From: Evansella vedderi
Lineage (GTDB): Bacteria > Bacillota > Bacilli > Bacillales > Salisediminibacteriaceae
Length of the DNA stretch: 64,000 nucleotides
Direction: 5' to 3'
NCBI RefSeq assembly: GCF_030813435.1
Contig: NZ_JAUSUG010000014.1
Span: 62,001 to 126,000, forward strand
Numbering within the stretch: the stretch's first letter is position 1; each line of letters opens with the position of its first letter. Under the pieces are notes generated by a model, which was not told where the DNA came from, made no database searches, and saw only the letters and a program-made list of their open reading frames with translations. The position numbers and the translations under genes were made by a program. Shown here piece after piece: positions 17,536 to 26,345 of the stretch.

Positions 17536-18144
17536 ATGAAAGTAATGGTAGCATCTAATCGTGAGCTGTTACGATATGGATTAATTCAACTCCTTAAAGA
17601 CGTGAAGCCAATAGACTATATGGCTGTTGTTGAAACAACAGAGGAATTGATAGACACTTTGAAAATGGATGCATTTGACCTTATCGTGATACATACCCGT
17701 TTGCAATGGGCAAACAGAATAGAGCAATTACTATCCTATTTTCAGGGGCAGCCTCCTTCATGTAAATTGGTGATTCTATGTCATGAAATGGTGTCAAATG
17801 GACATTATGAGTTGAATGCGGTTCATGGGTTATGCTACGAAAATTCCTCCTTAGTGGAGTTGATGGATTTTTTTCAAAGGATCTTAAAGGGAGAAAAAAT
17901 TTTTTTGAATGTGGAAAAAACAGGGGGACAAATGCAAATGAGGGGACAGCATCATGAGCTGTCTAAGCGGGAGCAGGAGGTATTTCAGATGAAAATTCAC
18001 GGCTATACTGTGAAGGATACGGCAAAACTGTTAAATATATCGCCGAAAACAGTGGAAAATCACAGAAGAAACATACGAAAAAAGCTTAACATTTCTAAAA
18101 AAAGTGAGTGGGTTGACTGGGGAAAGACCCTGGGGATGTTATAG
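17536..18144 (+). CDS. LuxR-family regulator with degenerate receiver domain
   Basis: A 202-residue protein with the layout of a NarL/FixJ response regulator. The C-terminal helix-turn-helix (about residues 138-190; LSKREQEVFQMKIHGY, NISPKTVENHRRNIRKKL) is intact. The receiver-like domain lacks the acidic pocket: the N-terminal DD is replaced by SN (VASNRELLRYGL) and the phospho-acceptor Asp by H53 (DLIVIHTRL). It therefore probably works without phosphorylation. It lies 21 bp before cydD in the same direction and likely controls the cyd genes; that is inference. Start at 17536 follows TTGGAGG. Confidence 0.8.
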   Translation: MKVMVASNRELLRYGLIQLLKDVKPIDYMAVVETTEELIDTLKMDAFDLIVIHTRLQWANRIEQLLSYFQGQPPSCKLVILCHEMVSNGHYELNAVHGLCYENSSLVELMDFFQRILKGEKIFLNVEKTGGQMQMRGQHHELSKREQEVFQMKIHGYTVKDTAKLLNISPKTVENHRRNIRKKLNISKKSEWVDWGKTLGML

Positions 18145-18165
18145 AAGGGAAGGAGGGGATAGCTT

Positions 18166-19899
18166 ATGAAACAGCTAAAGGAAATTGCTCGCAAGCAAAA
18201 AAATAGTATGTATACCCTTGTTCTTATGTCCATTTTATTAGGAGCAGTGATTATCGCACAGGCTTATTTAATTGTGGTGATTGTGGATAGTATCTTTCTG
18301 CAAGGGGAATCCTTTCACGTTATACTTCCAGCTCTATTAAGTCTTATTGTTGTGCTCGGAGGAAGATCATTTTTTACATATGTAATTGGTCGTACAGGAG
18401 TGAAAATGGCATCAAAGGTAAAACGGAATTACAGAAAAGCATTGTTAAGTAAGTATGCTAGGAATCCTATGCAAGGAGCTTTAAAGGGGCAGTCCGGGGA
18501 AAAAGTGAGTATCTTATTAGATGCAGTAGATGAAATAGATAGCTATTTTAGTAAATATTATCCACAAATGATACAAACGACCATTGTACCCATCATGATC
18601 CTTACAGCCATCTTTTCTCAAAATTGGGTGTCTGGGCTTATTATGATTGTTACGGCTCCGTTCATTCCTATTTTTATGATTATCATTGGGAAAGCAACGC
18701 AAAGAAAATCGGAAGAACAGTTAGAGAAGCTAGCTCAGTTTTCGGGTAAATTTCTTGATATTTTGCAGGGCCTTACAACATTGAAATTGTTTGGTCGTGC
18801 TAAGGAAAAGCAAGAGGCAATCAGACAGAGCAGCTTGGATTACCGGGATGCTACGATGACTGTATTAAAGATTGCTTTCGTTTCTTCCTTAATGCTGGAG
18901 TTTATTTCCATGTTGAGTATAGCGTTAGTAGCTTTAGAGGTTGGTCTTCGCCTAATTATTTATGAGAACCTTCCGTTTTTTACAGCATTTTTTGTGTTAA
19001 TATTAGCCCCCGAATTTTTTAACTCTTTAAAGGAGCTTGGAAGTGCCTTTCACTCAGGAAGAGGAAGTATGGGAGCGGCCAAAAAGGTAATAGATGAATT
19101 AGAGGAGACGGAGCAGCCTGTACAATGGGGAGATGCCCCATTAGAAGAAAGAAAGGAACCTCCAGCCATAGAACTGCGAAATTTAAAATTTAGTTATGGT
19201 GAAGGATCCTTTTCTCTTAAGGGGGTGATGGCCTCCATTCCTCCTGCTAGCGATGTGGCCATTGTTGGGAGGAGCGGTTCAGGAAAAACAACACTGCTAC
19301 ACTTATTATCTGGTATCATTGCCCCTTCCCAAGGGGAGATTTTGGTAAACGGAAAAGGTTTACACCAGTATAAGGAAGCGGAATGGTTTGACCAACTAGC
19401 CTATATCTCTCAGAATCCTTACTTGTTTTCAGGAACGATACAAGAGAATATTGCCATTGGGGGGAAAGAAGAAGCCACCATTGAAAAGGTAAAAATGGCA
19501 GCGGAAAAAGCCGGTATTGCCGAAATGATAAGTAAACTGGAAAACGGTTATTCTACGGAAATCGGAGAAGGAGGCAGGGGGCTTTCTGGTGGAGAAAAGC
19601 AGCGGATTGCTTTAGCCAGAGCATTTTTGAAAAAACCTTCTGTTATTCTGTTCGATGAACCGACTGTAGGACTAGATCTTCATACGGAACGTGTGTTGCA
19701 AAGGGCGATGAAGGAATTGGCCGTAACCTCTACAGTAATTACAGTAGCTCACAGGCTGCATACAATTAGGGAAGCCGATCAAATTCTCTTTATGGCTAAT
19801 GGAGAATTGGTTGCGAAGGGTACCCATGAGGAGCTGTTATTGTCGAATTCTGAATATCGGAGTATGGTATCTGTTCATGAAGGGGGGAATACAAAATGA
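18166..19899 (+). CDS. cydD: Thiol reductant ABC exporter subunit CydD
   Basis: A 577-residue half-transporter with six membrane segments (about residues 1-310) and an ATPase domain carrying Walker A GRSGSGKTT, signature LSGGEKQR, Walker B VILFDEP and the H-loop VAHRLHT. With CydC it forms the heterodimer needed to assemble cytochrome bd oxidase, exporting reduced thiols or handling haem. AAGGAGGGG precedes the ATG. Its stop overlaps the cydC start by 4 bp. Confidence 0.93.
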   Translation: MKQLKEIARKQKNSMYTLVLMSILLGAVIIAQAYLIVVIVDSIFLQGESFHVILPALLSLIVVLGGRSFFTYVIGRTGVKMASKVKRNYRKALLSKYARNPMQGALKGQSGEKVSILLDAVDEIDSYFSKYYPQMIQTTIVPIMILTAIFSQNWVSGLIMIVTAPFIPIFMIIIGKATQRKSEEQLEKLAQFSGKFLDILQGLTTLKLFGRAKEKQEAIRQSSLDYRDATMTVLKIAFVSSLMLEFISMLSIALVALEVGLRLIIYENLPFFTAFFVLILAPEFFNSLKELGSAFHSGRGSMGAAKKVIDELEETEQPVQWGDAPLEERKEPPAIELRNLKFSYGEGSFSLKGVMASIPPASDVAIVGRSGSGKTTLLHLLSGIIAPSQGEILVNGKGLHQYKEAEWFDQLAYISQNPYLFSGTIQENIAIGGKEEATIEKVKMAAEKAGIAEMISKLENGYSTEIGEGGRGLSGGEKQRIALARAFLKKPSVILFDEPTVGLDLHTERVLQRAMKELAVTSTVITVAHRLHTIREADQILFMANGELVAKGTHEELLLSNSEYRSMVSVHEGGNTK

Positions 19900-21620
19900 A
19901 TGAGTTAAGAGTAGTGATAAAACTCATGATGAAGGAGAAAAAGGATGTTCTTCTCTCCATATTGTTCGGGTTTCTCGCTGGGATGGGGGCTGTTGCTTTG
20001 TTTGCCAACAGTGGATATTTAATTTCGAAAGCGGCGATCACACCTCCTTTATATATTTTGACAATGAGTATTGCTTTGCTAAAGCTATTTAGTGTAACTA
20101 GGGCATTAAGTCGTTATGCAGAACGCCTTTATTCCCATCGAGCAACGTTTACAAAATTAAGTAACTTAAGAGTTTATTTTTTTGAAAGGTTAGAGCCGTT
20201 AGCCCCAAGAATTTTCCATAAATACAGAAGCGGAGATCTACTTTCACGAATTGTGGGAGATGTGGAGAGCTTACAGAACTTTTTTCTAAGGGTGTATTAT
20301 CCCCCTATCGTGATGATCATTGTTTTCCTTGCTACGATAGCATTTACAGCCTTTTTCTCCATACATGTCGCTGTGTTCCTCATCCTAGGTCTTATCCTAA
20401 CTGGGTTTGTGGTACCCTTATGGTTTACGGTGAAACAAAGGGGAATACTTCAACAGTTAAGGGAGCTTCGGGGGAACGTTTCTACAGAAGCAACGGAATT
20501 CCTTTATGGATTCAGAGATTTAAAGCTTTACCAAAGACTTGATGAACAGGAGAAGAAATTAACAAATACAGCGGACGGTTATGTATCGGAGCAAGAAAGG
20601 GAGAGTGTTCAGGAATTGTCCAATCAGTCGGTCATTCAGACCCTTTCTCTACTCGTTTCTTGGGCTGTGCTTGGAATGGGAGCCTATTTAGTAGCTGGTG
20701 GTAGCCTTGACGGAGTATTCCTAGCGATGCTGGTAATGACCTCTATCACTGTTTTTGAAAATGCCACGCCAATGTCCGCTTTCCCACGATATTATGAGGA
20801 TAGTCGCCGGGCCTCTTCTAGACTGTTTTCTGTTATTGAAGAAGAAGGAATGGAAACAAGGGGAGTGGAGGATGATTGGGAACAAATAGATTTAACAAAA
20901 GCTCCGGCTATCGATGTGGAGAATCTGTCCTTTACATTTCCTGGTGAAAAGAGATTAGCTTTGAAAAACATCCATTTATCCCTGCCAGCAGGATCTAAAA
21001 CTGCCATAGTTGGACCTAGCGGGTCGGGGAAATCAACACTAATTCAACTTTTGTTAAAAATGAATAAGGAGTATGAAGGGGCTATTTACTTAAATGGGAC
21101 TTCAGTAAGGAAGATAAAGGATGAAGCTATTTGGAAGGGATCTAATGTAATTATGCAAGAGAATCATTTCTTTTATGGAAGCATTGGTGAAAACCTCGGC
21201 CTTGCAAAGGATGATTTGTCGGAGGGAGAAATGAATGCTGTATTAGAAAAGGTGAAGTTGGAGGAATTCTCCTTAACAGATTCCGTACTTGAAAAGGGTG
21301 GAAACCTCTCTGGGGGAGAAAAACAACGTTTAGCCATTGCTAGAGCAATGTTAAAGGGTTCGAAGCTCTGGTTAATGGATGAACCAACCTCATCTGTGGA
21401 TGTTTTAACAGAACGAATGATATTTGATCATCTGTTACATCAAGGGGATGATGACACGATGATTCTCGTTAGTCACCGACTCATTGGTTTAGAAAAAATG
21501 GATCAAATTATTGTTATGGATCAAGGGGAAATTATCGAATCGGGAACGTATGAGGAATTGATGGATAAACAAGGTTATTTCTATGAAATGAAGCAAATAG
21601 AGAATAGTGTACTTATGTAA
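19896..21620 (+). CDS. cydC: Thiol reductant ABC exporter subunit CydC
   Basis: A 574-residue partner of CydD with six membrane segments and an ATPase domain: Walker A GPSGSGKST, signature LSGGEKQRLAIARA, Walker B LWLMDEPTS and VSHRL. The N-terminal AKSGYLISKAA-like segment (NSGYLISKAAITPPLY) and the SRALSRYAERL motif are characteristic of CydC. It is translated from an ATGA overlap with cydD and ended by a strong terminator. The cytochrome bd structural genes lie 4 kb away on the opposite strand. Confidence 0.93.
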   Translation: MNELRVVIKLMMKEKKDVLLSILFGFLAGMGAVALFANSGYLISKAAITPPLYILTMSIALLKLFSVTRALSRYAERLYSHRATFTKLSNLRVYFFERLEPLAPRIFHKYRSGDLLSRIVGDVESLQNFFLRVYYPPIVMIIVFLATIAFTAFFSIHVAVFLILGLILTGFVVPLWFTVKQRGILQQLRELRGNVSTEATEFLYGFRDLKLYQRLDEQEKKLTNTADGYVSEQERESVQELSNQSVIQTLSLLVSWAVLGMGAYLVAGGSLDGVFLAMLVMTSITVFENATPMSAFPRYYEDSRRASSRLFSVIEEEGMETRGVEDDWEQIDLTKAPAIDVENLSFTFPGEKRLALKNIHLSLPAGSKTAIVGPSGSGKSTLIQLLLKMNKEYEGAIYLNGTSVRKIKDEAIWKGSNVIMQENHFFYGSIGENLGLAKDDLSEGEMNAVLEKVKLEEFSLTDSVLEKGGNLSGGEKQRLAIARAMLKGSKLWLMDEPTSSVDVLTERMIFDHLLHQGDDDTMILVSHRLIGLEKMDQIIVMDQGEIIESGTYEELMDKQGYFYEMKQIENSVLM

Positions 21621-21625
21621 AGAAG

Positions 21626-21657
21626 AAACCGCCCTAGAAGAAAAATGGGCGGTTTTC
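21626..21657 (+). terminator. cydDC terminator
   Basis: AAACCGCCC and GGGCGGTTT form a 9-bp stem with a 12-base loop and a short T run, 5 bases after the cydC stop. Confidence 0.85.
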
Positions 21658-21845
21658 ACTTGCGTTATTCTTTAAAGGTGGAGCTAGGTTCCTTCTCGTT
21701 CCTTCTAAGGTTTCGAGTTGTGTCTAAAATAGAACGATAACCAATAAAACTTAACAAAACTTAATAAAACTAAACAAAACGACATTGCTTTTATTTAGCT
21801 TCTAAGTTATTTTAGAGGTAGCTTGTAAGAGAGGAGAAATCTACC

Positions 21846-22766
21846 TTGACGGATCATACATATACTCCTGATGAAATAGCAAAAATGTTTAAAATATCAA
21901 AGCATACAGTGTACGAGCTTATTAAAAGAGGGGAACTACATGCCTTTAAAGTAGGCAATAAAATGAGGATTAGTCCTGAAGAGGTGGAGCGGTATAAAAA
22001 CACATCACAAGCCTATCAATCAAAGAAACTGGATCCGACACTCACCCATCCTTCAACCACTAATACCATTCGATTATCAGGGAGTCATGATTTTTTAGTA
22101 GAGCAACTTTCAAAGAGTGTTAGTAAAAACACCAATTTGATTGTGCAGCCCACTTTTATTGGAAGTCTGGAAGGATTAATGATGATGTACAGGGGAGCGG
22201 CAGACGTGGCGGCCGTCCATTTATTAGACCCTAATTCCAAAGAGTATAATATACCTTTCATTAAACAGTTATTTGTGCATGAAAAAATCTCCGTGATCCA
22301 TTTCGCTACTAGAGAACAAGGGTTTATAGTGGCAAAAGGAAATCCAAGAAATATTGTAAGCTTCGAAGATTTAACAAGAAAGGATATAACTTTTATTAAT
22401 CGCCAAAAGGGCTCAGGTACAAGATTTTTATTAGATTCCTTCTTACAGCAAAAGGCAATTAATCCAAGGCAAGTTACTGGGTATGACAATGAAGAATGGA
22501 ACCATTTATCGTTGGCGGCACAAATAAGCAGAGGAAGCGCTGATGTTGGCTTTGGTATTCGTTCTGCAGCGGAACAGTTAGGTTTAGAGTTTATCCCTGT
22601 TATTGAAGAACAGTTTGACCTTGTTTTTCGGTGGACGCAGGAAAATGAGACTCCATTGAATTTATTGTATGAGTTTTTAAGTTCAAATGAGTTCAAAATA
22701 AGTATTTCTAAAATTCCTGGCTATAAGGTGAGAGAGTTAGGAGTTATCAAATATGAAACAAACTAG
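21846..22766 (+). CDS. Excisionase-type HTH / PBP-like domain regulator
   Basis: A 306-residue one-component regulator. Residues 1-55 form an excisionase/MerR-like helix-turn-helix (YTPDEIAKMFKISKHTVYEL, then KVGNKMRISPEEVERY). From about residue 75 a periplasmic-binding-protein-like domain without a signal peptide follows (RGAADVAAVHLLDP, RQKGSGTRFLLD). Such proteins sense molybdate, tungstate or a molybdopterin-type ligand in the cytoplasm. It leads the tup operon, 21 bp before tupA, so it probably regulates oxyanion uptake. The start is TTG behind GAGAGGAG. Confidence 0.82.
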   Translation: MTDHTYTPDEIAKMFKISKHTVYELIKRGELHAFKVGNKMRISPEEVERYKNTSQAYQSKKLDPTLTHPSTTNTIRLSGSHDFLVEQLSKSVSKNTNLIVQPTFIGSLEGLMMMYRGAADVAAVHLLDPNSKEYNIPFIKQLFVHEKISVIHFATREQGFIVAKGNPRNIVSFEDLTRKDITFINRQKGSGTRFLLDSFLQQKAINPRQVTGYDNEEWNHLSLAAQISRGSADVGFGIRSAAEQLGLEFIPVIEEQFDLVFRWTQENETPLNLLYEFLSSNEFKISISKIPGYKVRELGVIKYETN

Positions 22767-22787
22767 GAGAAAATGGGGGATATCATA

Positions 22788-23633
22788 ATGAAAATCAATA
22801 GAAAGATTTTTGCTCTAATGACCTTATTCATACTGATAATGACCGCGTGTTCCAATGAAAATGAAAGTGTCGAAGGTCCGACTAATGAACCGCAGGATAT
22901 GATCTTAGCTACTACAACTAGTACACAGGACAGTGGCCTCTTGGATGTACTTATACCGATATTTGAGGAAAAATATAATATTAATGTAAAAACCATTGCC
23001 GTTGGCACAGGACAGGCATTAGCGATGGGAGAGCGAGGGGAAGCAGATGCCTTGCTTACTCATGCACCAACGGCTGAAGAAAAATTAGTAGCGAGTGAAG
23101 ATGTTATTAATAGAAAGCGTGTTATGTACAATGACTTCATAATCGTTGGTCCTGAGAGGGATCCTGCGGAAATTCAGGGAATGGATGTGGCAGCAGCGTT
23201 TCAACAAATTTTTGAAACAGGTGCCATCTTCGTGTCAAGAGGAGATGATTCCGGTACCCATAAAATGGAATGGAGCCTTTGGGAAAAAGCCAGCCTCGAT
23301 CCAAGTGGAGAAGAATGGTATTTAGAAACAGGTCAAGGAATGGGAAGCACCCTTCAATTAAGTGGTGAAAGGGAAGGGTATGTTTTAACAGATCGGGCAA
23401 CTTACTTATCCCACGCTGGAAACATGGAACATATGGAAATTTTAGTAGAAGGTGATGATGAGCTATTAAATATCTATCATGTAATGCAAGTGAATGATAG
23501 GAAGTATGAACGGATAAATAGGGAAGCAGCTAACCTCTTCGTTGAATTTATGGTAGAAGAAGCTCAAGAGATCATTAAAGAGTTTGGTATGGAAGAATAC
23601 GGACAGCCTTTATTTTTCCAGTATACAGAATAG
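22788..23633 (+). CDS. tupA: Tungstate ABC transporter substrate-binding lipoprotein TupA
   Basis: A 281-residue lipoprotein with signal and lipobox IMTAC near residue 20. The mature N-terminus has ATTTSTQDSGLLDVLIPIFE, the hallmark of TupA/WtpA-type tungstate binders, followed by VGTGQALAMGERGEADALLTHAP and SRGDDSGTH. It captures tungstate (possibly molybdate) outside the membrane. The ATG at 22788 is chosen because GGGGGAT is correctly spaced and the lipoprotein signal starts cleanly; an in-frame ATG at 22773 is only two bases from its RBS. Confidence 0.9.
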   Translation: MKINRKIFALMTLFILIMTACSNENESVEGPTNEPQDMILATTTSTQDSGLLDVLIPIFEEKYNINVKTIAVGTGQALAMGERGEADALLTHAPTAEEKLVASEDVINRKRVMYNDFIIVGPERDPAEIQGMDVAAAFQQIFETGAIFVSRGDDSGTHKMEWSLWEKASLDPSGEEWYLETGQGMGSTLQLSGEREGYVLTDRATYLSHAGNMEHMEILVEGDDELLNIYHVMQVNDRKYERINREAANLFVEFMVEEAQEIIKEFGMEEYGQPLFFQYTE

Positions 23634-23656
23634 ACAAAGTATAAGTGGTGGTTTGA

Positions 23657-24355
23657 ATGGGTCTTATTTATGAAGGGTTTTTAAAGGCAATTGAAATGCT
23701 ACTAAGCGGTGACCGTGAAATATATGAAATCACCCTTACTACATTAAGGGTATGTTTATCTGCTATTTTAGTAAGTACCATTATTGGTATTCCTCTAGGG
23801 GTATTAATAGGGCTTCATTCCTTTCCCGGTAAAAAAATTATTCTAATTTTTGTCAATATTGGAATGGGCTTGCCACCAGTTGTAGCAGGTTTATATATTA
23901 CGATGCTCCTATGGAGAAGTGGTCCATTAGGGCATTTAGGGCTCCTTTACACTACCCATGCAATTATCATGGCACAAATAGTGGTTTCCCTTCCTATTAT
24001 TATTGGTCTTACATCCGCTGCATTCCAACAAATTGACAGTAAAATGCTCATGCAAATAAAGGCATTAGGTGCAACAAAGTTACAAAGACTTGTCATTCTT
24101 TTAAAGGAAACAAAACTAGCAATACTAGCTGCCATTATTGCAGGTCTTGGAAGAGTACTGGCGGAAGTTGGGGCTGCCATGATGGTAGGGGGGAATATAA
24201 GAGGGGATACGCGTATTTTAACAACCTCCATGGTAATGGAAGTATCCAAAGGAAATTTTGATGTAGCCATCGCCTTATCATTTATTTTAATGACATTAGC
24301 CTTTATCATTACCTTCTTATTAACATCATTACAACAAAGGAAGCGACGTGTATGA
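23657..24355 (+). CDS. tupB: Tungstate ABC transporter permease TupB
   Basis: A 232-residue membrane permease with about five or six segments and the BPD permease EAA-type loop (QIKALGATKLQRLVILLKE). It pairs with TupA and TupC. The RBS is weak (GTGGTGG), so translation may depend on tupA. It ends in a 4-bp overlap with tupC. Confidence 0.9.
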   Translation: MGLIYEGFLKAIEMLLSGDREIYEITLTTLRVCLSAILVSTIIGIPLGVLIGLHSFPGKKIILIFVNIGMGLPPVVAGLYITMLLWRSGPLGHLGLLYTTHAIIMAQIVVSLPIIIGLTSAAFQQIDSKMLMQIKALGATKLQRLVILLKETKLAILAAIIAGLGRVLAEVGAAMMVGGNIRGDTRILTTSMVMEVSKGNFDVAIALSFILMTLAFIITFLLTSLQQRKRRV

Positions 24356-25086
24356 ACATTTTACAGATGGAACAAGTGAAGTTTGTTGCTAATAAGGAAG
24401 TATTATTAGATATTCCGTATTTTTCTTTAGGAAAGGGAGATATCCTTGGATTAATTGGCCCCAATGGTGCAGGCAAAACAACATTTCTTAAGTTGTTATC
24501 CTTCTTGCAGGCTCCAACGGAAGGTGATGTTCTCTATAAAGGGGAAGTAAAACATGCTGATACGCTGTCGATAGAGGAGCGAAGGCAATTAGCGGTAGCT
24601 ATGCAGCAATCTCTTCTCTTTGACATGAATGTATCCAATAATGTGGCTATTGGATTAAAGTTGAGAAAGGAAAATAGAAAGGTAATGAAAGAGAAGGTTG
24701 ATTATTGGCTGGAGAAGTTTCATATATCCCATCTTGCGAAAAAGAATGGGGTATCCTTATCGGGTGGAGAAGCACAGCGGGTAAATTTAGCCAGAGCGTT
24801 AATTCTAGAGCCTGAGGTACTGTTTCTCGATGAACCGTTTGCTGCCTTGGACTTTCCAACCAAGATACAGTTGATGGAAGACTTGAAAGATATATTAAAG
24901 GACACAAATATAACAACATTGTTTGTCAGTCACGATTTAATCGAGATTAATAATATAACGAAAAAATTAGCCGTTATTATCGAAGGGCAGCTAAAGCAAA
25001 TGGGGAACACCAAGGATGTCATACATCACCCAAATGAACAAGCAGCCCCGTTTTTAGGAAAGTGGAAAGAATTATATACTATTTAA
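24352..25086 (+). CDS. tupC: Tungstate ABC transporter ATP-binding protein TupC
   Basis: A 244-residue ABC ATPase with Walker A GPNGAGKTT, Q-loop AMQQSLLF, signature LSGGEAQRVNLARAL, Walker B VLFLDEPFAALD and switch histidine VSHD. It powers the TupAB system. Tungstate or molybdate uptake feeds pterin-cofactor enzymes, but none is encoded in this window. Confidence 0.9.
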   Translation: MNILQMEQVKFVANKEVLLDIPYFSLGKGDILGLIGPNGAGKTTFLKLLSFLQAPTEGDVLYKGEVKHADTLSIEERRQLAVAMQQSLLFDMNVSNNVAIGLKLRKENRKVMKEKVDYWLEKFHISHLAKKNGVSLSGGEAQRVNLARALILEPEVLFLDEPFAALDFPTKIQLMEDLKDILKDTNITTLFVSHDLIEINNITKKLAVIIEGQLKQMGNTKDVIHHPNEQAAPFLGKWKELYTI

Positions 25087-25118
25087 GACATGGGAAGTTA
25101 AAGTACGAATCCCATGTC
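25087..25118. terminator. Terminator between tupC and cydS
   Basis: GACATGGG and CCCATGTC form an 8-bp stem with a 16-base loop, followed on the plus strand by TTTCTTTAT. It lies between convergent genes and may serve both. Confidence 0.8.
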
Positions 25119-25128
25119 TTTCTTTATC

Positions 25129-25287
25129 TTATAGATTATTCACTTTATGATTTTCGTCTATCTCCTCCTCATACTGATCTTCTAATACGAAGGCTGGAGG
25201 TCTTGCTGCAGTGGCCCACCAAAACACTATAAAAATGCAGGCAATGAGTACAAGGGGTGGGGCAATTGTTATTAAAAACCAAGTCAT
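25129..25287 (-). CDS. cydS: CydS-like small subunit of cytochrome bd-type oxidase
   Basis: A 52-codon gene starting 14 bp after the cydB stop on the same strand. The product begins MTWFLITIAPPLVLIACIFI and has a single membrane helix (about residues 3-26, ending VFWWA) and an acidic tail (EDQYEEEIDE). AAGGAGGGGAG lies 5 bases before the ATG. Small one-helix subunits called CydS occupy this place in Geobacillus bd oxidase, and a similar short gene follows ythAB in B. subtilis. The identity rests on position, size and topology, not on a database match. Confidence 0.75.
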   Translation of the reverse strand: MTWFLITIAPPLVLIACIFIVFWWATAARPPAFVLEDQYEEEIDENHKVNNL

Positions 25288-25301
25288 TTTAACTCCCCTC
25301 C

Positions 25302-26327
25302 TTACAAAGCTTTCGGTTTTTTACCTTCTACATAATCCGCATCAAATAAGAATAGCTTCATGAGTAAATATAACGACGGAATAAGTAGCAGTAAGCCCGC
25401 AATGAAAGCGGCGATTAAAGAGATGGCCATCGTTTCGTTTGTAAACCCGTCATAAATCGTTAAATACGGGTAGAGCAGATAAGGTAAATGTGCTGCTCCA
25501 TAGCCAAAGAAAGCAGTGAAATATTGAATCATCACTAATATAAAGGCAGTACCGTAGTTTTTTCCTTTCCAAATCAAATAGGTTGCCCATAAAAAGGCCA
25601 CAAAAGATAATCCGAAGGCCCACCAAATATCTACCATATTCTCAAAATGCATGGCGTTTCGTTGTCCTAACAAGAAGAAGACAATCACTCCCATAGAAAT
25701 GGCTGGGAAAGCCCAAATTAACGCATATTTACGTAAAAGCTTCAGTGCTTGAGCATCTTTTGCTCGGGAAGCATAGTACGTTAAAAAGCTAGCAGAAATA
25801 AATAGAACACTTACAATAGCTAAAATAACAACGCCCCATGAATAGGGACTTCCGAATAGCTCCCCATATAGAAGCTGAACCCTGCCACTTTCCGTACTAA
25901 CATAGCCACCTTCAGAAATAGTCAGTACAGTTGATAAAGAGGCGGGAATTAATAATCCTGTTGCCCCATATAGGAAAGAATAAAGCTTGCTTTCCTTGGC
26001 TCCATAAGTTGCAAAGGCATAATAGGAGCCCCGGATAGCTAATAAAATAATGGAAATGCTCCCTGGCACTAATAATGCGGACCCATAATAATAGGCTGTA
26101 GACGGGAAGAAGCCCACTATTCCAATAATAAAGAAGATAAGAAATACATTCGTTACCTCCCAAACTGGGGAGAGGTAACGTTGAATGATATTGTGAATAA
26201 GGTGATCTTTCTTCGTTTGTTTCGTATAGTAACTAAAGAATCCAGCACCAAAATCAATAGAGGCAACGATTAAATAACCATATAAGAATGTCCAAAGAAC
26301 AGTAATTCCAATTAACTCGTAATTCAT
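25302..26327 (-). CDS. cydB: Cytochrome bd-type quinol oxidase subunit II
   Basis: A 341-residue membrane protein with about nine segments, starting MNYELIGITVLWTFLYGYLIVASIDFGAG, the usual CydB N-terminus with the conserved D in helix 1. It forms the oxidase with CydA and probably CydS. It lies 18 bp after cydA; AAAGGGGCG precedes the start on the minus strand. B. subtilis has two systems (CydAB and YthAB); the presence of a CydS-like gene and the 453-residue subunit I fit the YthAB type better. Confidence 0.9.
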   Translation of the reverse strand: MNYELIGITVLWTFLYGYLIVASIDFGAGFFSYYTKQTKKDHLIHNIIQRYLSPVWEVTNVFLIFFIIGIVGFFPSTAYYYGSALLVPGSISIILLAIRGSYYAFATYGAKESKLYSFLYGATGLLIPASLSTVLTISEGGYVSTESGRVQLLYGELFGSPYSWGVVILAIVSVLFISASFLTYYASRAKDAQALKLLRKYALIWAFPAISMGVIVFFLLGQRNAMHFENMVDIWWAFGLSFVAFLWATYLIWKGKNYGTAFILVMIQYFTAFFGYGAAHLPYLLYPYLTIYDGFTNETMAISLIAAFIAGLLLLIPSLYLLMKLFLFDADYVEGKKPKAL

Positions 26328-26345
26328 TGTTTTTCGCGCCCCTTT

